From positions 434,001-498,000 of the forward strand of contig OZ244915.1 of the NCBI GenBank assembly GCA_965221815.1: a stretch of 64,000 bases of DNA, read 5' to 3'. This document shows positions 54,752 through 63,925 of the stretch, one piece after another; the stretch's first letter is position 1, and the number at the start of each line of letters is the position of its first letter. The notes below the pieces were generated by a model. The model did no database searches, was not told the DNA's origin, and saw only the letters and a list, made by a program, of their open reading frames with translations. This DNA comes from JAPOXR01 sp965221815. Its GTDB lineage: Bacteria; Pseudomonadota; Alphaproteobacteria; Rhodobacterales; Rhodobacteraceae. A program made the position numbers and the translations under genes.

Positions 54752-55335
54752 GGTTTCGCAAGAACAAGATCCCGGTGCTGAACACGCAACGATTGCGGTT
54801 GCGTCTGCCGGAAACAGGTGACCATTCCAAATGGTCACAACTGCGATTGGAAAGCCGCGCCTTCCTTGAGCCGTGGGAGCCGGCCTGGGCCGATAATCAT
54901 CTGACGAGAGACGCATTTTTTTCCCGGGTTGAATGGGCAGAGAGTGCAGCAATTCAATTGACCGGATTGTCATTCTTGCTGGAACGGCGGGAAGATAACG
55001 AGATTCTGGGTGCCATTACTCTCGATCAAATCGAGTTTGGTCCTTCGAAGTCAGGTAAAGTTGGCTATTGGATGGGGGCACGATTTACCCGGCAGGGTTA
55101 CATGAAGGAAGCGATCCAGTCGCTTGTCCATCATGCCTTTACCACGGTCGGAATCAGCCGAATAGAAGCTGCATGCGTTCCCGACAACAATCCTTCGCGG
55201 CGCCTTCTGGAAAATGTCGGTTTCAAGTATGAAGGGGTTGCGCAAAGCTATCTCGAAGTTGCCGGAAGATGGAGAACGCATGTCTTGTACGCCAATCTCC
55301 GGCATGACAGGCGCGGACGCACAGATGCAGATTGA
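54736..55335 (+). CDS. GNAT N-acetyltransferase, RimJ/RimL type
   Basis: 199 residues of the Gcn5-related acetyltransferase family: TQRLRLRLPETGD at the start, YWMGARFTRQGYMKEAI in the CoA-pocket region and RIEAACVPDNNPSRRLLENVGF near the end. The pattern matches the RimJ branch (N-terminal acetylation of ribosomal proteins), but related enzymes have other targets. It overlaps the M16 gene by 16 bases. Confidence 0.88.
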   Translation: MAPVVRFRKNKIPVLNTQRLRLRLPETGDHSKWSQLRLESRAFLEPWEPAWADNHLTRDAFFSRVEWAESAAIQLTGLSFLLERREDNEILGAITLDQIEFGPSKSGKVGYWMGARFTRQGYMKEAIQSLVHHAFTTVGISRIEAACVPDNNPSRRLLENVGFKYEGVAQSYLEVAGRWRTHVLYANLRHDRRGRTDAD

Positions 55336-55368
55336 AAACCGGGTCAACATGATGCGATCACATCCATT

Positions 55369-56832
55369 ATGGCTGCCGATGCTGATGAGGGTACACCCAA
55401 CGATATGCAGTTGAATCCTGCGGGTGCGGAGCTTCTTGATAACATCAAGTCCGCTGCACCGGGATCTGTGATCCTTGATTCCGAAGAACGTTACCGCACA
55501 GATCCACGGCAACGACGCCATGGACAGGAGGGTTTGGTTGTTGCACCGAAGAGTGTCGCGCAAGTTGCGGCAATTGCTTCTCTTTGCAATCAGCATCGGG
55601 TCGCACTGGTGCCATTTGGCGGTGGGACCGGGCTTGTCGGGGGACAATTGGCGTATGATTTACCGCGCCCGTGCATTCTTTCGTTGGAACGTTTGAATCG
55701 AATTCGGGAGGTCAACCCGTCTGCGACCCTGGTCACGGTAGAAGCCGGCTGTACATTGCAACAGGTGCAGACGGTGGCGACGGACACGGCACGCGTGTTC
55801 CCACTCTCGCTGGCATCCAAGGGAAGCTGTCAAATCGGTGGCAACCTGGCCACCAATGCAGGGGGTTCAAATGTCATTCGCTATGGCAACATGCGTCACT
55901 TGTGCCTTGGGATTGAAGCCGTGTTTGCTGATGGGGGTGTCTGGAATGGATTGAGTGGACTGTGCAAGGACAATCGTGGATTTGATTTGCGTGATCTGCT
56001 GATTGGATCCGAAGGGACACTCGCGATCATGACTGCCGCTTGCCTGAAGCTGGTCTCTGCCCCATCTGATCGCGTGGTCTTTCTGGCATCTCTTGCCCAC
56101 CCGGAAGCCGGATTGCGGTTGCTGGAAAAGGCGCGTTTGCGTTTTGATTCGATTCTTTCGGCCTTCGAGCTGATATCCCGTGTTGGAATTGATTTCCTCA
56201 TGGAGACGGATGCAGATTTTCGTGCGCCGTTTGACCCTTTGCCGGACTGGATGGTTCTGGTGGATATTGGTTCGGAATGTGACATAGAGTTATCCGAACG
56301 CGTAACCGACATGCTCGAGGAAGCGGTCAGCGAGTCGGTCATTGGTGATGCCATTTTTGCCTCTTCCGGGGCACAGATCGAGTCTCTCTGGTCACTGCGT
56401 GACTCGATTCCAGCGGCCAATCGACGCATTGGTGCTGTGGCGTCGCATGACATTTCTCTTCCCCTTGACGCTCTGGTGGACTTCATGACCGATTGTGAAG
56501 CCGCACTGGCGGTGATCGGAGAATTCAGAGTGAACTGTTTTGGCCATCTTGGTGATGGAAATCTGCATTATAATGTCTTTCCGCCGCGCGGTGTGAATGC
56601 CGTCGATTTGGCGAATTTACAGGAACAGGTGCGCCATTGTGTCTATGAAACGGTGCGCAGTTTCGGTGGTTCGACTTCGGCCGAGCATGGCACCGGACGC
56701 GTTCTGGCCGAGGAGCTGCAACAATTCAGTGACCCGGCATATATGAGTGCGATGGCAGCGATCAAGTCTGCCCTCGACCCCCACGGAATTCTGAATCCAG
56801 GTGCAGTTCTTTCCCACCCGTTTGGATCTTGA
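55369..56832 (+). CDS. FAD-binding oxidoreductase, D-2-hydroxyglutarate dehydrogenase type
   Basis: 487 residues, FAD_binding_4 plus FAD-oxidase C domain. ALVPFGGGTGLVGGQL forms the FAD pyrophosphate loop, followed by GSCQIGGNLATNAGGSNVI, LLIGSEGTLAIMTA, and in the C-terminal half FGHLGDGNLHYNVF and SAEHGTGR. These blocks are closest to D-2-hydroxyglutarate dehydrogenase-like enzymes, but lactate or other hydroxyacids are possible. A second, different member lies at 17556-19031. Confidence 0.88.
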   Translation: MAADADEGTPNDMQLNPAGAELLDNIKSAAPGSVILDSEERYRTDPRQRRHGQEGLVVAPKSVAQVAAIASLCNQHRVALVPFGGGTGLVGGQLAYDLPRPCILSLERLNRIREVNPSATLVTVEAGCTLQQVQTVATDTARVFPLSLASKGSCQIGGNLATNAGGSNVIRYGNMRHLCLGIEAVFADGGVWNGLSGLCKDNRGFDLRDLLIGSEGTLAIMTAACLKLVSAPSDRVVFLASLAHPEAGLRLLEKARLRFDSILSAFELISRVGIDFLMETDADFRAPFDPLPDWMVLVDIGSECDIELSERVTDMLEEAVSESVIGDAIFASSGAQIESLWSLRDSIPAANRRIGAVASHDISLPLDALVDFMTDCEAALAVIGEFRVNCFGHLGDGNLHYNVFPPRGVNAVDLANLQEQVRHCVYETVRSFGGSTSAEHGTGRVLAEELQQFSDPAYMSAMAAIKSALDPHGILNPGAVLSHPFGS

Positions 56833-57106
56833 ACGTCATTGCAGCCACCGCATACCGCATCAATCGGTCTGCCATGTTCACCGGGTGATACGAGAATTGA
56901 CCCATGGCTACGGGGTTCCCGGCGGTCAACAGTTGCCAATCCGTATCTGCCATGCGCCGGACAGGGGTCATGCAGGAATTGTAAAACCCGTTGGAAACTG
57001 AATGCGAAGATCGACATGTCAGGATTGTTCGGGTTGTCATTGTTGGTGCCAGACCCCGACGCAATCCGTAGATTAATCTGGGGTCTTTGTGATTTCGGAG
57101 ACGCTG

Positions 57107-58237
57107 ATGGGAGCAAACTCTTTTGAGTTTGCGCGTGGCTGCGTTACATTCCGGGCCGAGGAATGGGACGAGATTGCCATGATGCGACCCGAAATTGCGC
57201 GCTTGCGATCGTTTACGCGATGGACAGACCGTCAGCTCACACCGTTCTTTGCCGGTCGTGCAGTCGAACGTCACCTGATTCACGGACGTATTGAGGACGT
57301 CGCACAGCAGGCTTTCGAAGGGCACAGCATCATGCCGGCTGAAGGACAGGCGCTGTTGATTACCGGTGCCCCGGGTGCAGGGAAGACAGCCCTTGCGCGC
57401 AAGGTCGGTGACCACCTGCATGAGCATGGGGGTGGGATTGTCCTGCCCCTTGCACTTGAGACCCTTGCCGATCCGGTGGATCTCCGGAAGGCCCTCGAAG
57501 CCCAGGTTTCTCCTGACCGCTTCAGGCTTGTTCTGGAAAAGACGGCGGACCTGCTGCGCCGCGCCGGGGCCGCCCTGCCAGCGGCCCTGTCGGTGGCGAT
57601 TGATGGCCCTGTTGCGGAGGTGGCCGCGTCCGTCATGGCGCATGTGGTGGGTGCGACGATCAAGAAACAAGGTCATTCCAAGTTTGAGCTGCCCTGTCCG
57701 ATTGTGCTGTTTATCGATGAGATCCAGGTTATCAATCCTTCCGTGCATGCACGAGAATGTGCGGCACTCAGGAATCTTCACCTTGGTATCCATGGCCAGC
57801 CCATCCTGCCGCTGCTGGTCGGCCTCGCCACGGCCAGGGATCGGCTGAGTGACGCCGGACTGTCCCGCCTGAGTGCCGATTCAATCATAACGCTGGGGTG
57901 TCTCTCGGGAGATGAGGCGGCCCTGTCGGCCCGGACATTCTTTGCCGATTATCATGTGCAGGGCGATACGGACAGTTGGACGCAGAAGATCGCTGACTGG
58001 TCAGATGGCTGGCCCATGCATGTGCACAATACGCTCCGCGCGATCGCTGAACAACTGGTGACGCAGGCCGATCAACAGATGGGAACAGGTGGTCCTGCCA
58101 TTGCACGGGATGCCCATGCAGCGATCGGTCATCTTGACCATATTGATGAGATGGCGATCCGCCGCCGCGCGGCACATTTGCGGGCAGATTATTACAGCGC
58201 CCGGCTGTCCGGCCCCTGTCGGAATGCGATGAATTGA
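57107..58237 (+). CDS. AAA/ORC-like ATPase, probable 5' part of a frameshifted gene
   Basis: 376-residue P-loop ATPase of the AAA_16/ORC-like kind: FFAGRAVERHLIHGR entry, Walker A GAPGAGKTALARKV about residue 92, Walker B IVLFIDEIQ, and LLVGLATARDRLSDAGLSRL with a sensor-like arrangement. The ATG at 57107 follows a CGGAG site. It ends RNAMN, but the +1 neighbour frame continues without a gap as DELIAHIIHRVE into the next ORF. A single-base loss between about 58208 and 58230 would explain the split. Target or partner unknown. Confidence 0.7.
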   Translation: MGANSFEFARGCVTFRAEEWDEIAMMRPEIARLRSFTRWTDRQLTPFFAGRAVERHLIHGRIEDVAQQAFEGHSIMPAEGQALLITGAPGAGKTALARKVGDHLHEHGGGIVLPLALETLADPVDLRKALEAQVSPDRFRLVLEKTADLLRRAGAALPAALSVAIDGPVAEVAASVMAHVVGATIKKQGHSKFELPCPIVLFIDEIQVINPSVHARECAALRNLHLGIHGQPILPLLVGLATARDRLSDAGLSRLSADSIITLGCLSGDEAALSARTFFADYHVQGDTDSWTQKIADWSDGWPMHVHNTLRAIAEQLVTQADQQMGTGGPAIARDAHAAIGHLDHIDEMAIRRRAAHLRADYYSARLSGPCRNAMN

Positions 58238-58686
58238 TCGCCCATATCATCCACCGTGTCGAGAGGCCGATGAAGAAAAGTGAGATCAGAAGATTGATCC
58301 ATGAGGACTATCCACGATTCGTGCAGGATCAACCCTGGCTTGCGGACTCGCTGCCCGTTTCCGATCTGTTCGATCAGATGCTGCGCCGCGGTCTCTTGCA
58401 ACTGACCGCAGATTCTGGAGAAGACCTTTACGATTGTCCGATCCCGTCGCTGCGCAACTATTGCATGCTCCGCGCGGCCTCACGGCTGCATGTGCGGGCA
58501 TATCTCGGTGATCTGGATGGTGTGCAGGATGAATTGGATGCTGGCGGCGATGCCATGATGCGTGATCTTTGCGGTAGGACAGCTGCAGATGTTGCCGCGG
58601 AGGAAGGCTGGGCGGCGGTCCATGCAGGGCTTCAGAGTTTTGAGCCGGAAAATCGCCCACGGCAAGCGGCAGGCACAAGCCCCTGA
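58234..58686 (+). CDS. winged-helix-like C-terminal part of the AAA ATPase (frameshifted)
   Basis: 150-residue frame. KKSEIRRLIHEDYPRF and SDLFDQMLRRGLLQL look like a winged-helix domain as found C-terminal to ORC/STAND-type ATPases, and the end (GVQDELDAGGDAMMRDLCGRTAADVAAEEG) resembles an ankyrin-like repeat. No ATG at the junction; the first codon is TTG and an ATG occurs at 58270. Most likely it was one protein with the preceding ATPase; a separate, coupled protein is the alternative. Confidence 0.55.
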   Translation: MIAHIIHRVERPMKKSEIRRLIHEDYPRFVQDQPWLADSLPVSDLFDQMLRRGLLQLTADSGEDLYDCPIPSLRNYCMLRAASRLHVRAYLGDLDGVQDELDAGGDAMMRDLCGRTAADVAAEEGWAAVHAGLQSFEPENRPRQAAGTSP

Positions 58687-58768
58687 AATGTGCGCAGACA
58701 TGTCCGGAGATCGATTGTGGTGAGAGGAGACTCGCCTGTTCCTTCATCACGATCAGCCTCAGGCTTGA

Positions 58769-59323
58769 TTATTGTCCGGAGAATTCACAGAGGGTCTGGA
58801 CCCGCATTCCCATCTGTTCGAGTCGTGTACGTCCACCCAGTTCGGGAAGATCGATGATAAAGGCGCATCCCTCAATGACTGCACCCATGCGCTCAAGCAA
58901 TTGAATTCCAGCAACCGCGGTTCCGCCTGTGGCCAGAAGATCATCAATCAGTAGCACTTTCTCGCCTGCACTGACCGCATCCTGATGGATTTCCATGACG
59001 CCCGTGCCATATTCGAGCGCATAATCCTGGGAAAATACCGGCCCCGGCAACTTTCCTTGCTTGCGGATCAATACAAATCCAGCTGATGTCTGATGGGCAA
59101 CGGCTCCGCCGATGACAAACCCCCGCGCTTCCAGCGCCGCGACCTTGTCAATTCTTCCCCCGCTCCATGGGTGCAACAACTGGTCCACAGCCATACGCAA
59201 CCCGCGTGGGTCCGCAAGCAGAGTCGTGACATCACGGAACATGATCCCCGGGTGAGGAAAGTCCGGGATGGTCCGAATATAGTCCTTGATCTGACTGGGG
59301 TTGCCGTGTTCCGTCTTCATCAT
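58769..59323 (-). CDS. apt: adenine phosphoribosyltransferase
   Basis: Converts adenine and PRPP to AMP. The 184 residues have IRTIPDFPHPGIMFRDVTTLL at the start, ALEARGFVIGGAVA and the PRPP loop VLLIDDLLATGGTA at 123-136. It lies 21 bases downstream of mtnP on the same strand, which makes the adenine it salvages: a salvage pair. The start MMKTE has two possible Met codons. Confidence 0.96.
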   Translation of the reverse strand: MMKTEHGNPSQIKDYIRTIPDFPHPGIMFRDVTTLLADPRGLRMAVDQLLHPWSGGRIDKVAALEARGFVIGGAVAHQTSAGFVLIRKQGKLPGPVFSQDYALEYGTGVMEIHQDAVSAGEKVLLIDDLLATGGTAVAGIQLLERMGAVIEGCAFIIDLPELGGRTRLEQMGMRVQTLCEFSGQ

Positions 59324-59344
59324 CTTGACCCATTCATAACCTTT

Positions 59345-60229
59345 TCAAGGGGGCAATACCCGGCCCGCGATGACACGCAGTCTTTCGGCCAGTGCGGGGT
59401 CCAGCATCTCGTGCGATGTGATGATCGCAGTGTCGAGGGAGCGGTCGCAACCATGAGGGCAGGGAGATTCTTCGGTGAATTCCTCTGCAACCAATGCCCG
59501 CACCAATGATTGGGCTGCTTCACTGTTGGTTGCAAGGGTGGCCATCACCTGGCTGACATCAATCTCACCATGTTCAGGGTGCCAGCTGTCATAATCAGTC
59601 ACCATTGCTGCGGTCGCGTAACAGATTTCAGCTTCGCGGGCGAGCTTGGCTTCCGGCATGTTGGTCATCCCGATGACATCACAGTTCCAATTCTGACGAA
59701 ACATCCGTGATTCGGCCAATGTCGAAAATTGTGGCCCTTCCATCGCCAGATAGGTTCCCCCGTCGTGACCGACAATATGACATGATTGGGCCGCGCGCAG
59801 ACAGGCTTTCCGCAGTCTTTGACAGGTCGGATGGGCAAAAGGGATATGTCCGACGCAGCCCGTATCAAAAAAACTCCCGGCGCGCGTGAAGGTCCGGTCG
59901 ATGAACTGATCAACGAAGACGAAATCGCCTGGTACGAAATCTTCACGAAGTGAACCACAGGCTGACAGAGACACGATATTGGCAACGCCCAGGATCTTTA
60001 ACGCGGCAATATTGGCGCGGTAAGGAACTGTCCCCGGCGCGTAGACATGCCCACGCCCGTGCCGCGGAAGAAAGGCGGTACTGACACCGTTCAGTTTGCC
60101 AATCAGGATTTCATCGGAAGGCTTTCCCCAAGGCGTATCGACGGCGACCCAGCGCGCATCTTCCATCTCTTCCAGCCCATAGATTCCGGATCCCCCGATA
60201 AATCCGAGTTGTCTTCTCTCTGTGCTCAT
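59345..60229 (-). CDS. mtnP: S-methyl-5'-thioadenosine phosphorylase
   Basis: 294-residue PNP-family phosphorylase that splits methylthioadenosine (a by-product of polyamine synthesis) to adenine and methylthioribose-1-phosphate. GFIGGSGIYGLEEM, IGKLNGVSTAFLPRHGRGH, VSLSACGSLRED and TYLAMEGPQFSTLAESRM are typical. The ATG at 60229 starts the conserved N-terminus. It forms an operon with apt, giving a direct route from methylthioadenosine to AMP. Confidence 0.95.
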   Translation of the reverse strand: MSTERRQLGFIGGSGIYGLEEMEDARWVAVDTPWGKPSDEILIGKLNGVSTAFLPRHGRGHVYAPGTVPYRANIAALKILGVANIVSLSACGSLREDFVPGDFVFVDQFIDRTFTRAGSFFDTGCVGHIPFAHPTCQRLRKACLRAAQSCHIVGHDGGTYLAMEGPQFSTLAESRMFRQNWNCDVIGMTNMPEAKLAREAEICYATAAMVTDYDSWHPEHGEIDVSQVMATLATNSEAAQSLVRALVAEEFTEESPCPHGCDRSLDTAIITSHEMLDPALAERLRVIAGRVLPP

Positions 60230-60433
60230 ATCCCGGCTTTCATGCCACCGCTGTCGATTGTTCTTGACTGACGGAGAGGGGAGGCCCGGATGAACACACA
60301 CGGTCAAGCCTGATGTCGTTCGCTGCGTACGCCAGCACGGACACCACGTGGAACTTGCGACATCGGGCATCGGTCAACAGGCTGTCGCGGCCGCGATCAC
60401 GTCTGAAAGATGCAAGAGGTGACATTGCCAACA

Positions 60434-61036
60434 TCAGCCCGTGTTTCTGACCATGCTGAAACTGGAAGTGATCGAGCAATAATCAAGGTAACCCAGTCTC
60501 CCGAGAGGCGAAAAACGCAGGATGTCGAAACGGCCATCGGATAGACAATCGTCACGAAGATGGACACCGATAACCTCGGCGAACACAACATAATTGTGCA
60601 AGCCTGCGAGTTCAGTCATTTGGGTCATTTTGCATTCCAGATTGGCTGGTGCCTGCGCCACGCGCAGGCAAGAGATTGTTTCACATTCGCAACTTTCAAT
60701 TCCCGCCTGTTTGAACTCACTGACGCTTCCATCAAAAGGACCCGATGAGACATTCATCTGATCCCGCATGGCGGTCTCCACGACATTAACGCAGAAAACG
60801 CCGGTTTCGCGTATATTCTCGGTGCTATCTTTGCCAAAAACGCGATCCGGCTTTTCCCCGGTCGATGCGAACATGACCTGCGGCGGATCATATGCGACAG
60901 CGTTAAAGAACGAATAAGGCGCCAAATTATCTCCGCACTTGCCGCGTGAGGATATCCAACCGATCGGCCTTGGGGTAATGATCGCGTTGAAGGGATTGTA
61001 CGGAAGGCCGTGGCCGTCGGAAGGGCGATAGAACAT
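60434..61036 (-). CDS. flavin reductase family protein
   Basis: 200-residue flavin-reductase-like FMN-binding protein: NAIITPRPIGWISSRG at the start, LAPYSFFNAVAYDPPQVMFAS and FCVNVV in the FMN site, and the end FDILRFSPLGRLGYLDY. The family includes flavin reductases supplying two-component monooxygenases; no monooxygenase partner is nearby. Divergent from the acetyltransferase at 61113. Confidence 0.9.
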   Translation of the reverse strand: MFYRPSDGHGLPYNPFNAIITPRPIGWISSRGKCGDNLAPYSFFNAVAYDPPQVMFASTGEKPDRVFGKDSTENIRETGVFCVNVVETAMRDQMNVSSGPFDGSVSEFKQAGIESCECETISCLRVAQAPANLECKMTQMTELAGLHNYVVFAEVIGVHLRDDCLSDGRFDILRFSPLGRLGYLDYCSITSSFSMVRNTG

Positions 61037-61112
61037 GAACGGGAATTACTGTTTGCTGAACCGGAAGTCATGAGATACGAGCTTTTCGCTTGAAATTGCA
61101 ATATGGTGGTTG

Positions 61113-61610
61113 ATGTTCAAGCTGCGCCAGGAAACTCCTGAAGACAGTTGGGAAGTCGAGGCGCTGCTCGACAGTGCGTTTGGAACCGAAAGGCTTGCCC
61201 TGTCGTCCTACCGGTTACGCACGGGAGTTTCTCACTTACTGGCACTGTCAGCAGTGGCACACGACCAACTGGGAATCCTCTGCGGCGCAATTCGATTCTG
61301 GCCAGTCAAGGTGGGGATGCATGACAGTTTGCTCCTTGGACCAATCGCGGTCCACCCGACTCGGCAAGGTGAGGGTCTCGGAGGTATTCTGATGCGTGCA
61401 GGACTTCATCGGGCAGAGCGGGACGGATGGCAGCATGTCCTCCTGGTCGGTGATGCGCCCTATTATCGCCGCTTTGGTTTTGCCGTTGCTGCAGACATAC
61501 ATTTCCCGCCTCCCACGGACCCCCAGAGAGTCCTGTATTTGTCCTTGGGGGAAACATCGACACAGGCAATTACGGGCCGTGTTTCAAAGTGGAAACAGCC
61601 CGCCGAATGA
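61113..61610 (+). CDS. GNAT-family N-acetyltransferase
   Basis: 165 residues with a GNAT fold, YhbS-like: RQETPEDSWEVEALLDSAFG, the acetyl-CoA loop HPTRQGEGLGGILM and VLLVGDAPYYRRFGF. The ATG at 61113 is used instead of the TTG one codon before. Substrate unknown. Confidence 0.88.
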   Translation: MFKLRQETPEDSWEVEALLDSAFGTERLALSSYRLRTGVSHLLALSAVAHDQLGILCGAIRFWPVKVGMHDSLLLGPIAVHPTRQGEGLGGILMRAGLHRAERDGWQHVLLVGDAPYYRRFGFAVAADIHFPPPTDPQRVLYLSLGETSTQAITGRVSKWKQPAE

Positions 61611-61651
61611 TGAGATGTTCTCCTGTCCAGCAGGCAAATGTCAGTAGCCGA

Positions 61652-63925
61652 TCAGGGGGTCAGAATATGCTCGACGCCGATTTCATTTGCCAGTCTTGTC
61701 CGAAGATCCTCGGTGCCGTCGGTTTCTGCCGCTTCTATGACCGCACGAACAGCCGACAGGTCCGAATGTCTGATCAGATGTTTGGTGCTGCCGACCGATA
61801 ATGCCCGCATCGAAAGTCGTCGCAACCCGATGGCGGCCAGGCAGACCGCCTCGAGCGGCCGCCCCGCAGCTTCACCACAATAGCTGAGCATGACGTCAAA
61901 TTTTGCGCAGCGCTCAACGATAAACCGGACAAAACGCAGGTAACTGATATTCAGCGTTCCATAGCGTCGGCGTACCAATTCATTCTGGCGATCCGCGGCA
62001 AAAAAGAACTGCTGGAGATCATTACCGCCGATGGAGAGATAGTCAACCTGCCGAAAAAAACGGTCCGGAGCAAAGGCAAGCGATGGTGTCTCAAGCATCG
62101 CGCCGATTTTCAGATCGCTTGATATCGCGCGATTGCGCGCTGTCTCGTTCCCGATGACGTCAAGAAAAATTGTCCGGGCCTGCTCAAATTCGCTGGTTTC
62201 GGCAACCAGTGGAAACATGACTGACAATGGGCGTCCATTGGCCGCGCGAACGAGGGCCTGTAACTGCATCTTGAGCACATAGGGGCGATCCAGTCCGACC
62301 CGTATAGCCCGCCATCCCATTGCGGGATTGGGTTCCTCGTCGCGTTTCATGTAGCGCAGCAGTTTATCAGAACCGATATCCAATGTCCGGAAACAGACCG
62401 GACAACCTTTTGCGGAGTCGAGGACCAGCCGATAATATTCGACCAGTTCCTCGCGTCGGGGCATGCGGTTGTTTGCAAGGAATTTCAACTCGGTGCGAAA
62501 CAGACCAACACCGTCAGCGCCCGAACGCCCGAAGTTGGGAAGATGTGGCAGAAGACCGGCATTGATATTCAGGCTAATGGTCACACCGTCCCGGGAAATC
62601 GCGGGAAGATCACGCAAGCCCTGGTAGCGCAACTCCAGCTGTTTGCGTTGCGCAATCTTGTTGCGTACGGTGATGGCGATCTTTTGGGAAGGCCGAAGAT
62701 ATGCGGTTCCTGAATCGCCGTCGACGAGTATGGGGTCGCCGTTGAGTGCCTCGCTGAGGATCCCTTCGGTATGGACCAGCAGCGGTATCGCGTTGGCCCG
62801 CGCAATAATTGCCGCATGCGATCCGACAGAGCCTTCTTCAAGCACCACGGCCTTCAGTTTCGCCCCGTATTCGATCAGTTCGCCAGTCCCGATTTGCCGG
62901 GCCACGAGGATTGGGTTCCTGGGAATTTTCTGTCGATCAAGACGTGCCTGTCCGGTCAGCAGCCGCAGCAGCCGGATTGACAGATCATCAAGATCATGGA
63001 GGCGGTCACGCAGGTAAGGCTCGGCACGACTCATCCGCGTCCGGGTGTCGGACTGTTCTTTCTCAACCGACGCTTCGGCGGAGAGGCCACTGCGGATATT
63101 GGCTTCCATACGCTGCACCCAACCGCGCGAATTGGCAAACATTCGATAGGTCTCGATGATTGCACGTTGTTCCTCGGTGGCATTGAGCGTTGATGTCGCC
63201 GTCATTTCGTCGACTTGCCCGCGCAGTTTTTCCAAGGCCCCGTTGAGGCGCAGGATTTCCTTTTCCGGGTCATCAGTGATGGGATTGGCGACAACCACCC
63301 GTGACTCGTGCAGCAGGACCTGTCCTTCAGCGATCCCTTCCTGGCCAATGCTGCCTTGAAATTGTGCCGGTCGGGTATGCGGTGCCGAGATGGCGTACTG
63401 ATCGCTTACGAATTTGCCGAGCTCTGTCATGTCGGCAAGAGCGCTGGCGACGACCTTTAATATTTGTGTTTCGGCTTCCGAGAATCTGCGCGATTCCCTT
63501 GATTGCACGACGAGGACACCGAGGGATGTGCCGCGCTGCAAAATAGGAACACCGAGAAAGGATGCATACATTTCCTCGCCGGTTTCCGGCATGTAACGGA
63601 AACCCGGCTCAGTGGGGGCATTCGCTGTATTGATGGGGATCAGTTCCTGCGCCACGCGCCCGACGAGTCCCTCTCCCATATGCATGCGGGTGACATGGAC
63701 AGCTTGCGGATTCAGACCCTGGGTCGCACACAGTTCCAAACTGTCTGCAGTGCGGAGCAGGTAGACTGAACAGACATCGGTTTGCAGGATGGTGGTGATT
63801 CTGTCGGTAATCCTGTCAAGCCGTGCCTGCCCGTCATCGATGCTTTCCAGAATCTCCAGCAGCCCGTGGAGGAGTTGACGGGATCTGTCGGCAACCTCGA
63901 GCCCGTTATATTCCGGCTCCATCAT
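61652..63925 (-). CDS. ptsP: PTS-Ntr enzyme I (PtsP), GAF-domain phosphotransferase
   Basis: 757-residue enzyme I of the nitrogen-related phosphotransferase system, moving phosphate from PEP to NPr and on to EIIA-Ntr. The N-terminal GAF sensor domain lies about 20-165 (VCSVYLLRTADSLELCATQGL), the linker and HPr-binding region follow, the phosphorylated His370 is in SVGSHAAIIAR, and the PEP-binding barrel has SIGGNDLQQFFFA and the catalytic Cys683 in LSYCGEAAGRP. The GAF domain senses glutamine or 2-oxoglutarate in characterised members. It follows lysC by TGAATG; that order is common in alphaproteobacteria. Confidence 0.95.
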   Translation of the reverse strand: MMEPEYNGLEVADRSRQLLHGLLEILESIDDGQARLDRITDRITTILQTDVCSVYLLRTADSLELCATQGLNPQAVHVTRMHMGEGLVGRVAQELIPINTANAPTEPGFRYMPETGEEMYASFLGVPILQRGTSLGVLVVQSRESRRFSEAETQILKVVASALADMTELGKFVSDQYAISAPHTRPAQFQGSIGQEGIAEGQVLLHESRVVVANPITDDPEKEILRLNGALEKLRGQVDEMTATSTLNATEEQRAIIETYRMFANSRGWVQRMEANIRSGLSAEASVEKEQSDTRTRMSRAEPYLRDRLHDLDDLSIRLLRLLTGQARLDRQKIPRNPILVARQIGTGELIEYGAKLKAVVLEEGSVGSHAAIIARANAIPLLVHTEGILSEALNGDPILVDGDSGTAYLRPSQKIAITVRNKIAQRKQLELRYQGLRDLPAISRDGVTISLNINAGLLPHLPNFGRSGADGVGLFRTELKFLANNRMPRREELVEYYRLVLDSAKGCPVCFRTLDIGSDKLLRYMKRDEEPNPAMGWRAIRVGLDRPYVLKMQLQALVRAANGRPLSVMFPLVAETSEFEQARTIFLDVIGNETARNRAISSDLKIGAMLETPSLAFAPDRFFRQVDYLSIGGNDLQQFFFAADRQNELVRRRYGTLNISYLRFVRFIVERCAKFDVMLSYCGEAAGRPLEAVCLAAIGLRRLSMRALSVGSTKHLIRHSDLSAVRAVIEAAETDGTEDLRTRLANEIGVEHILTP

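Noticed and set aside
56762..57793. 343-codon minus-strand frame across the FAD oxidase end and the ATPase
   Set aside because: Shadow of plus-strand genes with clear motifs.
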